From: Methylobacterium sp. J-048
GTDB taxonomy: Bacteria > Pseudomonadota > Alphaproteobacteria > Rhizobiales > Beijerinckiaceae
Assembly: GCF_022829515.1 (NCBI RefSeq)
Contig: NZ_JAKSYL010000160.1
Coordinates: forward strand, 1 to 54,423
Direction: 5' to 3'
Length of the DNA: 54,423 nt
The notes under the pieces: model-generated
The model's database searches: none
What the model was told of the DNA's origin: nothing
What the model saw: the letters and a program-made list of their open reading frames with translations, nothing else
Translations under genes and position numbers: made by a program
Shown: piece after piece, positions 17,553-25,177 of the stretch
Layout of the letters: each line of letters opens with the position of its first letter
Numbering within the stretch: the first letter of the stretch is position 1

Positions 17553-18353
17553 GTGGCGCCGAGTTCCCCGCCGATTCAGGCTCCCGAGCCCGACGCATCC
17601 GCGCCCGGCCCCGCCATCCCGAAGACGCGGGTCAGCGCCCGGGGGCGGCTGCGCACCTATTTCCTCACCGGCGTGATCGTGGCCGGGCCGCTGGCGATCA
17701 CCGCCTACATCACGTGGTGGTTCATCGCGCTGATCGATTCGTTCGTGAAGCCGCTGGTGCCGGCGAGCTACCTGCCGGACCATTACCTGCCGTTCTCGAT
17801 TCCCGGCCTTGGCCTCGTCATCGCGTTCCTGGCGGTGACGCTGCTCGGCTTCCTCACGGCCAACCTGGTCGGCCGCTCGGTGATCGAATTCGGCGAGGTG
17901 CTGCTGGCCCGCACTCCGGTGATCTCCGGCCTGTACAAGGGCCTGCGCCAGATCTTCGAGACCCTGTTCTCGGCCAACGGCACCTCGTTCCGCACGGTCG
18001 GCTTGGTCGAGTTCCCCGTGAAGGGCACATGGTCGGTGGTGTTCCTGTCGGCGCCCGCCTCCCCGGAACTCGAGGGTGCGCTCCAGGCCCGCAACGCGGC
18101 CGGCGCCGACGAGATGGTCGGGGTGTTCCTGCCCTGCGCGCCCAACCCGACCACGGGCTTCTTCTTCTACCTGCCCCGCTCCGCCGTGGTGGAGTTGCAT
18201 ATCAGCGTCGACGACGCGGCGAAGCTCGTGATGTCGGCGGGCGTGATCCAGCCGGAGGATCCACAGGGCCGGCTGCATGCCATGGCGGCGTCCCTGCGCA
18301 CGGCGCAGCAGGCGGCCGACCCGGAGGCCCATCGGGAGCCGCAGGACGCATGA
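17553..18353 (+). CDS. DUF502 family inner-membrane protein
   Basis: A 266-residue protein read from GTG 17553 (GAGAGGG upstream). Two transmembrane helices are seen at about 35-65 and 85-110. After them comes the DUF502 signature TPVISGLYKGLRQIFETLF and a soluble beta-rich part ending near residue 235. Members are widespread in proteobacteria, and in plants the COV proteins are related; biochemical function is unknown. The tail is Ala/Gln/Glu-rich. It stands alone between a palindromic repeat and a hairpin that faces the convergent gene. Confidence 0.8.
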   Translation: MAPSSPPIQAPEPDASAPGPAIPKTRVSARGRLRTYFLTGVIVAGPLAITAYITWWFIALIDSFVKPLVPASYLPDHYLPFSIPGLGLVIAFLAVTLLGFLTANLVGRSVIEFGEVLLARTPVISGLYKGLRQIFETLFSANGTSFRTVGLVEFPVKGTWSVVFLSAPASPELEGALQARNAAGADEMVGVFLPCAPNPTTGFFFYLPRSAVVELHISVDDAAKLVMSAGVIQPEDPQGRLHAMAASLRTAQQAADPEAHREPQDA

Positions 18354-18365
18354 GGCCCAAAGGAA

Positions 18366-18395
18366 AGGGCCGCCCCGCACCAGCGGGACGACCCT
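18366..18395. terminator. Bidirectional hairpin between convergent genes
   Basis: AGGGCCGCCCCGC pairs with GCGGGACGACCCT (two C-A mismatches) around a four-base loop. It lies 13 bases after the DUF502 stop and 27 bases from the stop of the convergent gene. There is no T-run, so termination is only inferred. Confidence 0.4.
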
Positions 18396-18421
18396 GAACC
18401 GTCAGGCAGCTGAAAGTGGGC

Positions 18422-18745
18422 TCAGCGCTGCAGCGAGGCCGTCTGCGGCGCGATGGTCGGCGGCGTCGCCTGGGCCACCGTCACGGCGCTGCGGGTCGGG
18501 GTCGGCGACCAACCGGTGGCGCATTGGAGCGTCAGGGCGAGCCCCAGCGCGATGCAGAGCCCATTGGCGGCCAGCCAGAACGGACGCGCCGCCTGCCGGA
18601 CGGCAGCGTGCAGATCCTCCGATGTCTTCGTCACCGCCGCGGCGGCCCGATCCGAGATCGGCAGCAGCCAGGGCTCGGTCGGCAGGGCTTGGGTACCGGC
18701 CATCTCGTGGGAGCCCGGCAGGTTTTGGAACAGTCCGTTCGACAT
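18422..18745 (-). CDS. Hypothetical single-pass membrane protein
   Basis: A 107-residue protein starting at ATG 18745 with GGAGGACGAAC upstream. The N-terminal 55 residues are soluble, and one hydrophobic segment follows (FWLAANGLCIALGLALTLQ, about 55-75). The tail of about 30 residues is Thr/Pro-rich and likely outside the membrane. No family is recognised. A longer frame to 18799 is rejected because the ribosome site fits the internal start. Confidence 0.6.
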   Translation of the reverse strand: MSNGLFQNLPGSHEMAGTQALPTEPWLLPISDRAAAAVTKTSEDLHAAVRQAARPFWLAANGLCIALGLALTLQCATGWSPTPTRSAVTVAQATPPTIAPQTASLQR

Positions 18746-19067
18746 GTTCGTCCTCCAGATTCGTCCGTGATGTCCCGGCTTACCGGGCCATTCGTTCATC
18801 TGCAGTTAAGGGAGGATTGTGGCTGATGCAAGGTCACGAGCCCTGCCTACGCGCTTTCGCGCCAGCTCCGAGCTTCCGGCGAAGCTTCCGAATGTTGGGC
18901 TAAGACACTGATCAATAACGTTCTTTCCCGAAGAGCGTGCCTGCCATGCATCAGGCGGCGATTCCGTGCGCCATGTTCCCTAGCGCACATGGCCGGAGCG
19001 GGGCTTTCCTGAACGCCGGCTTTCCTGAACGGCGCCGTTCAGGAAAGCCATATCTCGGGCGACCGGC
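18746..19067. other. Intergenic gap with strong palindrome
   Basis: A 322-base gap between the 3' end of recG and the start of the small membrane-protein gene. Apart from the palindrome at 19018-19049 I see no gene. The 18800-18990 part should contain the promoter of the gene at 18745. Confidence 0.5.
19002..19049. repeat. 32-bp perfect palindrome plus extra half-site
   Basis: The half-site GGCTTTCCTGAACGGC at 19018-19033 is followed immediately by its exact complement at 19034-19049. A third half (GGCTTTCCTGAACG) stands in direct orientation at 19002-19015. It lies 18 bases past the recG stop. In RNA it forms a very stable hairpin, so it may terminate recG; a protein-binding site is also possible. 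Confidence 0.7.
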
Positions 19068-21287
19068 TCAGCCGGCCCCGATCAGCCGGATCGCGGCGTC
19101 GCGCTCGAACAGGTAGAGCAGCACCCGAAGCGCCTGCCCGCGCGGGCTCTTCAGGGCGGGATCGCGCTCGACGATCATCCGAGCATCGTCCCGGGCGGCC
19201 TCCAGCAGGTCGCCGTCGCTCTCGATCCGCGCCAGCCGGAAGGCCGCCAGGCCCGACTGGCGAGTGCCGAGCACCTCGCCCTCGCCGCGCAGCTTCAGGT
19301 CGGCCTCGGCGATGCGGAAGCCGTCCTCGCTGTCGCGCATCATCTCGAGCCGGGCCCGCGCCACCTGGCCGAGCGGCCCCCGGTAGAGCAGCAGGCACGA
19401 GGACGCCTTGGAGCCGCGCCCGACCCGGCCGCGGAGCTGGTGCAGCTGCGCCAGCCCGAACCGCTCGGCATGCTCGATCACCATGATGGTCGCCTCGGGC
19501 ACGTCGACCCCGACCTCGACCACCGTGGTCGAGACCAGAACCTTCGTCTCCCCGGCGGCGAACCGGGCCATGGCGGAATCCTTCTCGGGACCCGGCATCT
19601 TGCCGTGGATCAGCCCGACCGCGTCGCCGAAATGCTGCTTCAGGTCATCGAAGCGCTCGGCCGCGGCGGCGAGGTCGATGAACTCGGATTCCTCCACCAG
19701 CGGGCAGATCCAGTAGACTCGCTCGCCCGTGGCGATCGCCCGGGCGAGCCCCGCCACCACCTCGTCGATCCGCTCGGTGGGCAACGTGATGGTGCGAATC
19801 GGCTGGCGGCCGGCGGGTTTCTCGTTGAGCACCGAGACATCCATGTCGCCGAAGAAGGTCAGCGCCAGGGTCCGCGGGATCGGCGTCGCGGTCATGACCA
19901 GGAAGTCGACCGCCTCGCCCTTGGCGCCCAGCGCCAGGCGCTGATGGACGCCGAACCGGTGCTGCTCGTCCACGACGGCGAGACCGAGGTCGCGAAAGGT
20001 CACCGCCTCCTGGAACAGGGCGTGGGTGCCGACCAGGATGTCGATCTCGCCCGCCGCGAGGGCGGCCAGCGTGCTCTTGCGCTCCGCGGCCCGGTCGCGC
20101 CCGGTCATCAGGCGCAGGCGTAGACCGCCGGCCAGCGGCTGCAGCCGCTCGAAATGCTGCCGGGCCAGGATCTCGGTGGGGGCCATCAGGGCGGCCTGCC
20201 GTCCGGCCTCCACGGCCGAGGCTAGGGCGAGCAAGGCCACCGCGGTCTTGCCCGAGCCGACATCGCCCTGGAGCAGGCGCAGCATCCGGCGCGGGGCGGC
20301 GAGGTCCTCGCGGATCTCCGCCACCGCCCGGGCCTGGGCGCCGGTGAGCGCGAAGGGCAAGGCGGCCTGGATCCGGGCGCTCAAGGCGCCGTCGCCGGCA
20401 TTGACCCGGCCGGCCTTGCGGCGCTGGCGGGCGCGCATCAGGGCGAGCGCCAGTTGCGAGGCGAGCAGCTCATCGTAGGACAGGCGGCGCCGCGCTGGGG
20501 TGGCGGGCGGCGGCTGGAGCGGATCCTCGGATTTCGGGAGGGGCTCCTCGGGGCGGTGCTCGACGCGGAGCGCATCCGCAAAGACCGGCAGGCGGTTCTT
20601 CTCCAGCCAGGCCGGGTCCTGCCATTCGGGCAGGGTCGGCAGCCGGTCGAGGGCCGCCACCGCGAGCTTGTTGATCGCCCGGGAGGTCAGCCCCTCGGTG
20701 GCGCCGTAGATCGGCTCGACGGCGGGCAGCTCGGCGAGCCCCGCCTCGTCGACGATCCGGGACGGGTGGACCATCTGGCGGGTGCCGTCCCACAGGTCGA
20801 TCCGGCCGGTGATGTAGCGGTGGGCGCCCAGCGGCAGCATTTTCTCGACCCGGGCGCGGGGCATGCCGAAGAACACCAGGGAGATGTCGCCGGTGGTATC
20901 CTCCACCAGCACCCGGTGCGGGCGCTTGCCCGATCCGATCTGGGCCGGCCGGTGCCCCACCACGGTGACCCCGACGGTCACCGGCTCACCCACCGGCGCG
21001 TCGCTGATCGAACCCATCAGCCGGCGCGGGACGCCGCCCTGGGGCAGGTGGAACAGCAGGTCCACCACCCGGGCCTCCCGCTCCGGGGTGCCGAGCAGCT
21101 TCTCGATCAGCGGCGCCATCTTGGGGCCGACCCCCGGCAGGGCGCGGGCCGGAGCGAACAGGGGATCGAGGATACTCGGGCGCAGCAGCGGCGCGCGGAC
21201 GGCCTCGCCCTCCGGCGCCTCGGCGTCCGGGTCGTTCACGGCCGCGTCCCGGGGGGCGGCGTCCTGAGTCGCGCGTGCATCTGTCAT
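19068..21287 (-). CDS. recG: ATP-dependent DNA helicase RecG
   Basis: A 739-residue helicase that reverses stalled replication forks and branch-migrates Holliday junctions. The N-terminal wedge/OB-fold domain lies at about 60-200 (VEDTTGDISLVFFGMPRARVEK). The helicase motifs follow: P-loop LQGDVGSGKT, DEQHRFG as the DExH box, TATPIPRTL (motif III), and QLRGRVGRG with the TRG motif beyond it. Length is close to the family norm of about 700, with a slightly long N-terminus. I start at MTDARATQ (21287); the open frame continues to 22220 but overlaps the opposite-strand hydrolase. It ends near a strong palindrome. Confidence 0.95.
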   Translation of the reverse strand: MTDARATQDAAPRDAAVNDPDAEAPEGEAVRAPLLRPSILDPLFAPARALPGVGPKMAPLIEKLLGTPEREARVVDLLFHLPQGGVPRRLMGSISDAPVGEPVTVGVTVVGHRPAQIGSGKRPHRVLVEDTTGDISLVFFGMPRARVEKMLPLGAHRYITGRIDLWDGTRQMVHPSRIVDEAGLAELPAVEPIYGATEGLTSRAINKLAVAALDRLPTLPEWQDPAWLEKNRLPVFADALRVEHRPEEPLPKSEDPLQPPPATPARRRLSYDELLASQLALALMRARQRRKAGRVNAGDGALSARIQAALPFALTGAQARAVAEIREDLAAPRRMLRLLQGDVGSGKTAVALLALASAVEAGRQAALMAPTEILARQHFERLQPLAGGLRLRLMTGRDRAAERKSTLAALAAGEIDILVGTHALFQEAVTFRDLGLAVVDEQHRFGVHQRLALGAKGEAVDFLVMTATPIPRTLALTFFGDMDVSVLNEKPAGRQPIRTITLPTERIDEVVAGLARAIATGERVYWICPLVEESEFIDLAAAAERFDDLKQHFGDAVGLIHGKMPGPEKDSAMARFAAGETKVLVSTTVVEVGVDVPEATIMVIEHAERFGLAQLHQLRGRVGRGSKASSCLLLYRGPLGQVARARLEMMRDSEDGFRIAEADLKLRGEGEVLGTRQSGLAAFRLARIESDGDLLEAARDDARMIVERDPALKSPRGQALRVLLYLFERDAAIRLIGAG

Positions 21288-21395
21288 GGTGGCTCGGCGG
21301 ACATCCTGCCGGAACCGCCTTATCATCCGGTGCATCCCGGCGCGCCAGTGCGGCGCAAGGTACACGGGCCCATGGCACGGAGGCGAGCGACCCGC

Positions 21396-22280
21396 ATGGC
21401 GACGGATTTTCTGCCGGGCTTCGACCGGCACCGGATCGAGACCGCGCCGGGTGTGACGATCCACGCCCGCTCCGGCGGCTCCGGGCCGCCGGTCCTGCTG
21501 CTGCACGGCCACCCGCAGACCCTGTCGACTTGGCTGCACGTCGCCCCGCGCCTGGCCGAGCGCCACACGGTCGTGGCGATGGACCTGCGCGGCTACGGTG
21601 ATTCGAGCAAGCCCCCGGGCGGCGAACGCCACGCCGCCTACGCCAAGCGCGCCATGGCGGCGGACGCGGCGGCGGTGATGCGGGCGCTCGGTCACGACCG
21701 GTTCGCGCTCGTCGGCCACGATCGCGGCGGCCGCGTCGCCCACCGCCTGACCCTGGACCATCCGGAGCGGGTCGCGCGCCTGGCCCTGTTCGACATCGCC
21801 CCCACGGCGACGATGTACGCCCGCACCGACAAGGCTTTCGCCACCCGGTACTTCTGGTGGTTCTTCTTCATCCAGCCGCATCCGCTTCCCGAAACGCTGA
21901 TCGGCGCCGACCCGGAATACTTCCTGCGCCATCACATCGAGGGCCAGTCCAAGACCCCGGGCTCGACCCCGCCAAAACTCTTCGCCGAGTACCTGCGCTG
22001 CTACAGCGACCCGGCCTGCCGCCACGCGATCTGCGAGGATTACCGGGCGGCGGCCGGGATCGACCTGGAGCACGACGCGGCCGATGCGGACGCGCGGATC
22101 ACGGCGCCGCTGCTGGCGCTGTGGGGGGCGAAGGGCACGGTTGGCCAGACCTACGATGTGCTGGAGACTTGGCGCGAGAAGGCCACCGATGTTTCCGGCC
22201 GGGCGCTCGAGTGCGGGCATACGCTACAGGAGGAGCAGCCGGAGGAGGTTTTTTCGGAGCTCTCAGTGTTCCTCGGGTGA
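21396..22280 (+). CDS. Alpha/beta hydrolase of the haloacetate dehalogenase family
   Basis: A 294-residue enzyme. HGHPQT is the oxyanion-loop motif, GHDRGGR carries the nucleophilic Asp and the two Arg that bind a carboxylate, and CGHTLQEEQPEE holds the catalytic His. DLRGYGDSSKP and CEDYRA are conserved with fluoroacetate dehalogenases. In those enzymes the halide pocket is a His-Trp pair plus a Tyr. Here the equivalent HW reads WW (TRYFWWFFF), so fluoride handling is doubtful. Larger halides, an epoxide or an ester may be the substrate. ATG 21372 is an alternative start. It is divergent from recG. Confidence 0.8.
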   Translation: MATDFLPGFDRHRIETAPGVTIHARSGGSGPPVLLLHGHPQTLSTWLHVAPRLAERHTVVAMDLRGYGDSSKPPGGERHAAYAKRAMAADAAAVMRALGHDRFALVGHDRGGRVAHRLTLDHPERVARLALFDIAPTATMYARTDKAFATRYFWWFFFIQPHPLPETLIGADPEYFLRHHIEGQSKTPGSTPPKLFAEYLRCYSDPACRHAICEDYRAAAGIDLEHDAADADARITAPLLALWGAKGTVGQTYDVLETWREKATDVSGRALECGHTLQEEQPEEVFSELSVFLG

Positions 22281-22314
22281 GACGGCGCGCTTGGACGAAG
22301 CGAAGAGGCAGCGC

Positions 22315-22776
22315 TCAAGCCACCGGCACGCTCTGCACGCTCAGCTCGTAGCCGAGCGCCCGATAAGCGGCGTCGAACTGCGCAGTCCGGGTCTGATGAT
22401 CGAGCCTGAACAGCCGGTCGACGCTCTCCCGGTTCCAGCCGAGCTGGCGCTGCAGCTCGGCGCGCGTGATGCCTTTGCTCCGCAGCATCCGGTAGAGCAT
22501 CACCTTGAGGTCGGTCTGCAACGGCAGCGTCACCCAAGTCCTGATGACGCGTCCATCCTGGGTGCCGGGCGCCTTTATGGCCTCCGCCGGCGCCGGCGCG
22601 GGTATGTCCTCGTTGCGGGCGATGCGCGCCGCCAGGGCTTCCTCCAGGGCCCCCAAGCCGTGCACGGGGAGGGCGGCCGGATCCTCGACATACGTGATGA
22701 TCTCGGGAAAGGCCGCGCAGGTCGTGAGGTACGTCCCGTTGTCGTCGGGTTCGAGATCGAAGATGTAGCCAGTCAC
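22315..22776 (-). CDS. hicB: HicB antitoxin
   Basis: A 153-residue protein read from GTG 22776, whose first bases overlap the hicA stop (GTGA). The N-terminal HicB fold begins TGYIFDLEPDDNGTYLTTCA with AFPEI, the partly degraded RNase H-like domain. Residues about 100-145 form an XRE-like helix-turn-helix (GITRAELQRQLGWNRESVDRLF) for binding the operon's own promoter. It should neutralise HicA by binding it. Codon use is GC-rich like the chromosome, so there is no sign of recent transfer. Confidence 0.85.
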   Translation of the reverse strand: MTGYIFDLEPDDNGTYLTTCAAFPEIITYVEDPAALPVHGLGALEEALAARIARNEDIPAPAPAEAIKAPGTQDGRVIRTWVTLPLQTDLKVMLYRMLRSKGITRAELQRQLGWNRESVDRLFRLDHQTRTAQFDAAYRALGYELSVQSVPVA

Positions 22777-22961
22777 TTGAGGTCCAACTGCTTCAGGATG
22801 CGGTTGACGAGACTCGTGCCGAGTTCCTTCCCGCCGCCATGCATCGGGATCTGCGACACTCGATCGCCGCGCCGGACCGTGAGATGGCCCGAGCCACCCT
22901 TGTGGTTCTCGAACGTGCAGCCCTTCGCGGCGAGGAGCCTGCGGAGTTCGCTCGCGTTCAT
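22773..22961 (-). CDS. hicA: HicA toxin, mRNA interferase
   Basis: A 62-residue protein with the double-stranded-RNA-binding-like HicA fold: MNASELRRLLAAKGC, then GGSGHLTVRRG with the probable catalytic His (about residue 26), and a C-terminal IPMHGGGKELGTSLVNRILK. It cleaves mRNA or blocks translation when free of HicB. hicA comes first in the operon and overlaps hicB by four bases. All conserved residues seem present, so I expect an active module. Confidence 0.85.
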   Translation of the reverse strand: MNASELRRLLAAKGCTFENHKGGSGHLTVRRGDRVSQIPMHGGGKELGTSLVNRILKQLDLK

Positions 22962-23251
22962 GCGGATATCGGGCGTTCAACAGATTCGTGGAAGTCAACA
23001 GAAATGTAGAGTTCTGGTCACCTGTCAATGCTGACCCATGAGCGACCGCGCGCTGCTTCGCGAGCGGGGTCTCACCGGGCAGGTCAGCCTCTCGGTGGCC
23101 CTGGCCTGCGGCGCCGTGGCGGTGGCGATCAGGATTGGCAGGATGACCGGAAGACTCAGATAGAACCCGTCCCATAAGGACGACTCGGCCGAGATGGCCG
23201 AACCGACCGGGATCACGGGCGCGGGCGGTTGGAAAGATAACGTCGGGCAGC
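22962..23251. other. Gap between divergent hicAB and the monooxygenase
   Basis: 290 bases that must hold both promoters. A 41-codon open frame (23038-23163) starting MSDRALLRERGLTGQVSLSV has no ribosome site and no recognised homologue. It could be the relic of a longer gene but is not called. Confidence 0.4.
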
Positions 23252-24466
23252 ATGTCAGAAGTGGCCAACACACCTTTCGACGTCGCCGTGGTGGGCGCGG
23301 GGGCCGCGGGGCTCGCCGCCGCCCTGGCGAGCGCCCAGGCCGGCATCCGGACGGCGCTCGTCGGTCGCCACGCCCCCGTGGCGGACGGGCGCACCGTCGC
23401 GCTGCTCGACGGCTCGGTCCGCTTCCTGGGGGCCCTGGGCGCCTGGGAGGCGGTGGCGCCGCATGCCAGCCCGCTCTGCACCCTGCAGATCATCGACGAC
23501 ACCGGTAGCCTGTTCCGGCCGCCGCCGGTGCGCTTCCAGGCCGCCGAGATCGGGCTGGACGCCTTCGGCTGGAACGTCGAGAGCGCCCGCCTGGTCGAGA
23601 GCTTGCGGGTCCGCGCCCGCGCCCAAGAGAATCTGACCCTGGTCGAGGCGGATGCGGCCGGCGCCGCCCCCGGCGAGGCGGTGGCGCGCCTGACCCTGGC
23701 GGATGGCGGCACGGTCGCGGCCAAGCTCGTGGTCGGCGCCGACGGCGCGCGGTCCCCGCTCCGGGCCGCCAGCGGCGTGCGCGTGCGCGACTGGACCTAC
23801 CCGCAGAGCGCCATCACGACGATCCTCGCTCATGAGCGCCCGCACCGGGACGTCTCCACAGAGTTCCACACCCGCTCCGGCCCGTTCACCCTGGTGCCGT
23901 TGCCGGGCGGGCACCGGTCCAGCCTGGTCTGGGTCACCGGGGAGGGCGCGGCGCGGCGCCTCGCGGCCCTGGACGATGCCGGCCTGGGCCAGGCGGTGGA
24001 GCGGCAGGCCCGGGCGATGCTCGGCGCGATGCGGGTCGACGGCCCGCGGGGCCTCGTGCCGATGCGCGGCCTCTCCGTGTCGAGTCCGGTGGCGCAGCGC
24101 CTGGCGCTGGTCGGCGAGGCGGCCCACGTCTTCCCGCCAATCGGCGCGCAGGGCCTGAACCTCGGCCTGCGCGACGCCGCCGCCCTGCGCGACGCGCTGG
24201 TGGCCGCGTCCCGCGATGGCCGTGATCCGGGCACCCGGCCGGTGCTCGACGGCTACGCCCGGAGCCGCCGCCTCGATGCCGCCGCGCGCACCGCCGCGGT
24301 CGATCTCCTGAACCGCAGCCTGCTCACCGACCTCCTGCCGGTCGACGCGCTCCGGGGCCTCGGGCTGCTGGCGATGTCCCATCTCGGCCCGCTCCGGCGG
24401 ATCGTGATGCGCGAAGGCGTGCTGCCGCGGCTCGGGGCGCCGGAACTGATGCGCGGGGCGCGCTGA
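23252..24466 (+). CDS. UbiH/UbiF/VisC-family FAD-dependent monooxygenase
   Basis: A 404-residue flavoprotein likely to hydroxylate the ubiquinone ring (UbiH/UbiL-type). The dinucleotide-binding GAGAAGLAAALASAQAG lies at about 16-33. The DG motif is VVGADGARSPLR (about 160-172), and the second FAD motif is LVGEAAHVFPPIGAQGLNLGLRD (about 288-310), with Glu where GD is usual. Length fits the family. The position hydroxylated cannot be decided; alphaproteobacterial UbiL enzymes hydroxylate more than one position. GGCAGCATG precedes the start without a clear Shine-Dalgarno. Its neighbours are unrelated. Confidence 0.85.
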   Translation: MSEVANTPFDVAVVGAGAAGLAAALASAQAGIRTALVGRHAPVADGRTVALLDGSVRFLGALGAWEAVAPHASPLCTLQIIDDTGSLFRPPPVRFQAAEIGLDAFGWNVESARLVESLRVRARAQENLTLVEADAAGAAPGEAVARLTLADGGTVAAKLVVGADGARSPLRAASGVRVRDWTYPQSAITTILAHERPHRDVSTEFHTRSGPFTLVPLPGGHRSSLVWVTGEGAARRLAALDDAGLGQAVERQARAMLGAMRVDGPRGLVPMRGLSVSSPVAQRLALVGEAAHVFPPIGAQGLNLGLRDAAALRDALVAASRDGRDPGTRPVLDGYARSRRLDAAARTAAVDLLNRSLLTDLLPVDALRGLGLLAMSHLGPLRRIVMREGVLPRLGAPELMRGAR

Positions 24467-24549
24467 GCGCATTCTTTCGATGGGAGCTGAGGGCGACGTC
24501 GTGGCCCTGGCCGACTCGGACGCGATCGTTCGGGCGTGCCATCCTGGTC

Positions 24550-24643
24550 CGTCATCGCGAGCGCAGCGAAGCGACCCAGTGATGCGCTACAGTTCGGGAG
24601 ACGGCGCGCTGCCCTAGCTTGCTTCGCTGCGCTCGCGATGACG
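24550..24643. repeat. MITE-like element with 23-bp perfect inverted repeats
   Basis: The 23 bases at 24550-24572 (starting CGTCATCGCGAGCGCAGC) are the exact reverse complement of 24621-24643, separated by 48 bases. The arm resembles a palindromic repeat seen widely in alphaproteobacterial genomes (TCAT.GCGAGCG..GCGAAGC). It sits between the convergent monooxygenase and pseudo-receiver genes. Confidence 0.75.
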
Positions 24644-24671
24644 GGAGCGAGGCTTCGGTCGAAGCGGTCTC

Positions 24672-25016
24672 TTAGAGGTCCGGCTGGGCCGCTACGTAGG
24701 CGCCGAGGCGGGTTGCGAGGTCCACCGGGCCGCCGGCCTTGGACTCGCCCGCGTCGCCGATCAGGAGAACCGGAATGCCGCGGTCGCGAAGCTGGCCGCG
24801 CAGGCGGGCGGCGCGACGGGCATAGGCGGGATCACGACGGGTGGGGGCCTGGAGCAGCACCGCCGCCGGGCGGGCGATCACGGCCAAAACATCGTCCGCC
24901 GCCTCCATCGAGGCGGTGACGCTCGCGTAGCCGAGGTTGGCCAGCTCGCCCGAAAGGGACCGGTCCACGGCGCGGACGCCGTCATCGACCACGAGCACTT
25001 GTTGCAGCGCACCCAT
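24672..25016 (-). CDS. Degenerate receiver-domain protein
   Basis: A 114-residue stand-alone protein beginning MGALQQVLVVDDGVRAVDR, with the acidic Asp pair of a response-regulator receiver domain after strand 1. The expected phospho-acceptor at the end of strand 3 is replaced: AVLLQ in place of the usual VVLLD. The conserved Lys after strand 5 is also not seen. It therefore cannot be phosphorylated in the normal way and is probably a pseudo-receiver used for protein contacts. I start at Met 25016; a longer frame to 25070 has no ribosome site. It follows the AMP-binding gene on the same strand with a gap of about 160 bases. Confidence 0.55.
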   Translation of the reverse strand: MGALQQVLVVDDGVRAVDRSLSGELANLGYASVTASMEAADDVLAVIARPAAVLLQAPTRRDPAYARRAARLRGQLRDRGIPVLLIGDAGESKAGGPVDLATRLGAYVAAQPDL

Positions 25017-25177
25017 AGGCTTGAGCGGTACCTCATGAAGCGTGGCTTGGGAAGATAGCCAGGACCACAATCCGAAGCGAAACCCACGAAGGCGCGGATC
25101 GGATCCGTCCTTCCGTGTGCGCCTGCGAGATTATCCGCCACGCCTGAGCGCCGGATGAACCGACGATCGTCCGCCGT

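Noticed and set aside
20454..21395. 5' extension of the alpha/beta hydrolase frame
   Set aside because: The first 300 codons lie antisense to recG and are Arg/Gly-rich; the hydrolase fold begins only near 21396.
23038..23163. 41-codon frame between hicA and the monooxygenase
   Set aside because: No ribosome site and no recognised homologue; kept only as a possible relic.
22777..23724. 5' extension of the hicB frame
   Set aside because: It covers hicA and the opposite-strand monooxygenase start; hicB has a supported GTG start at 22776.
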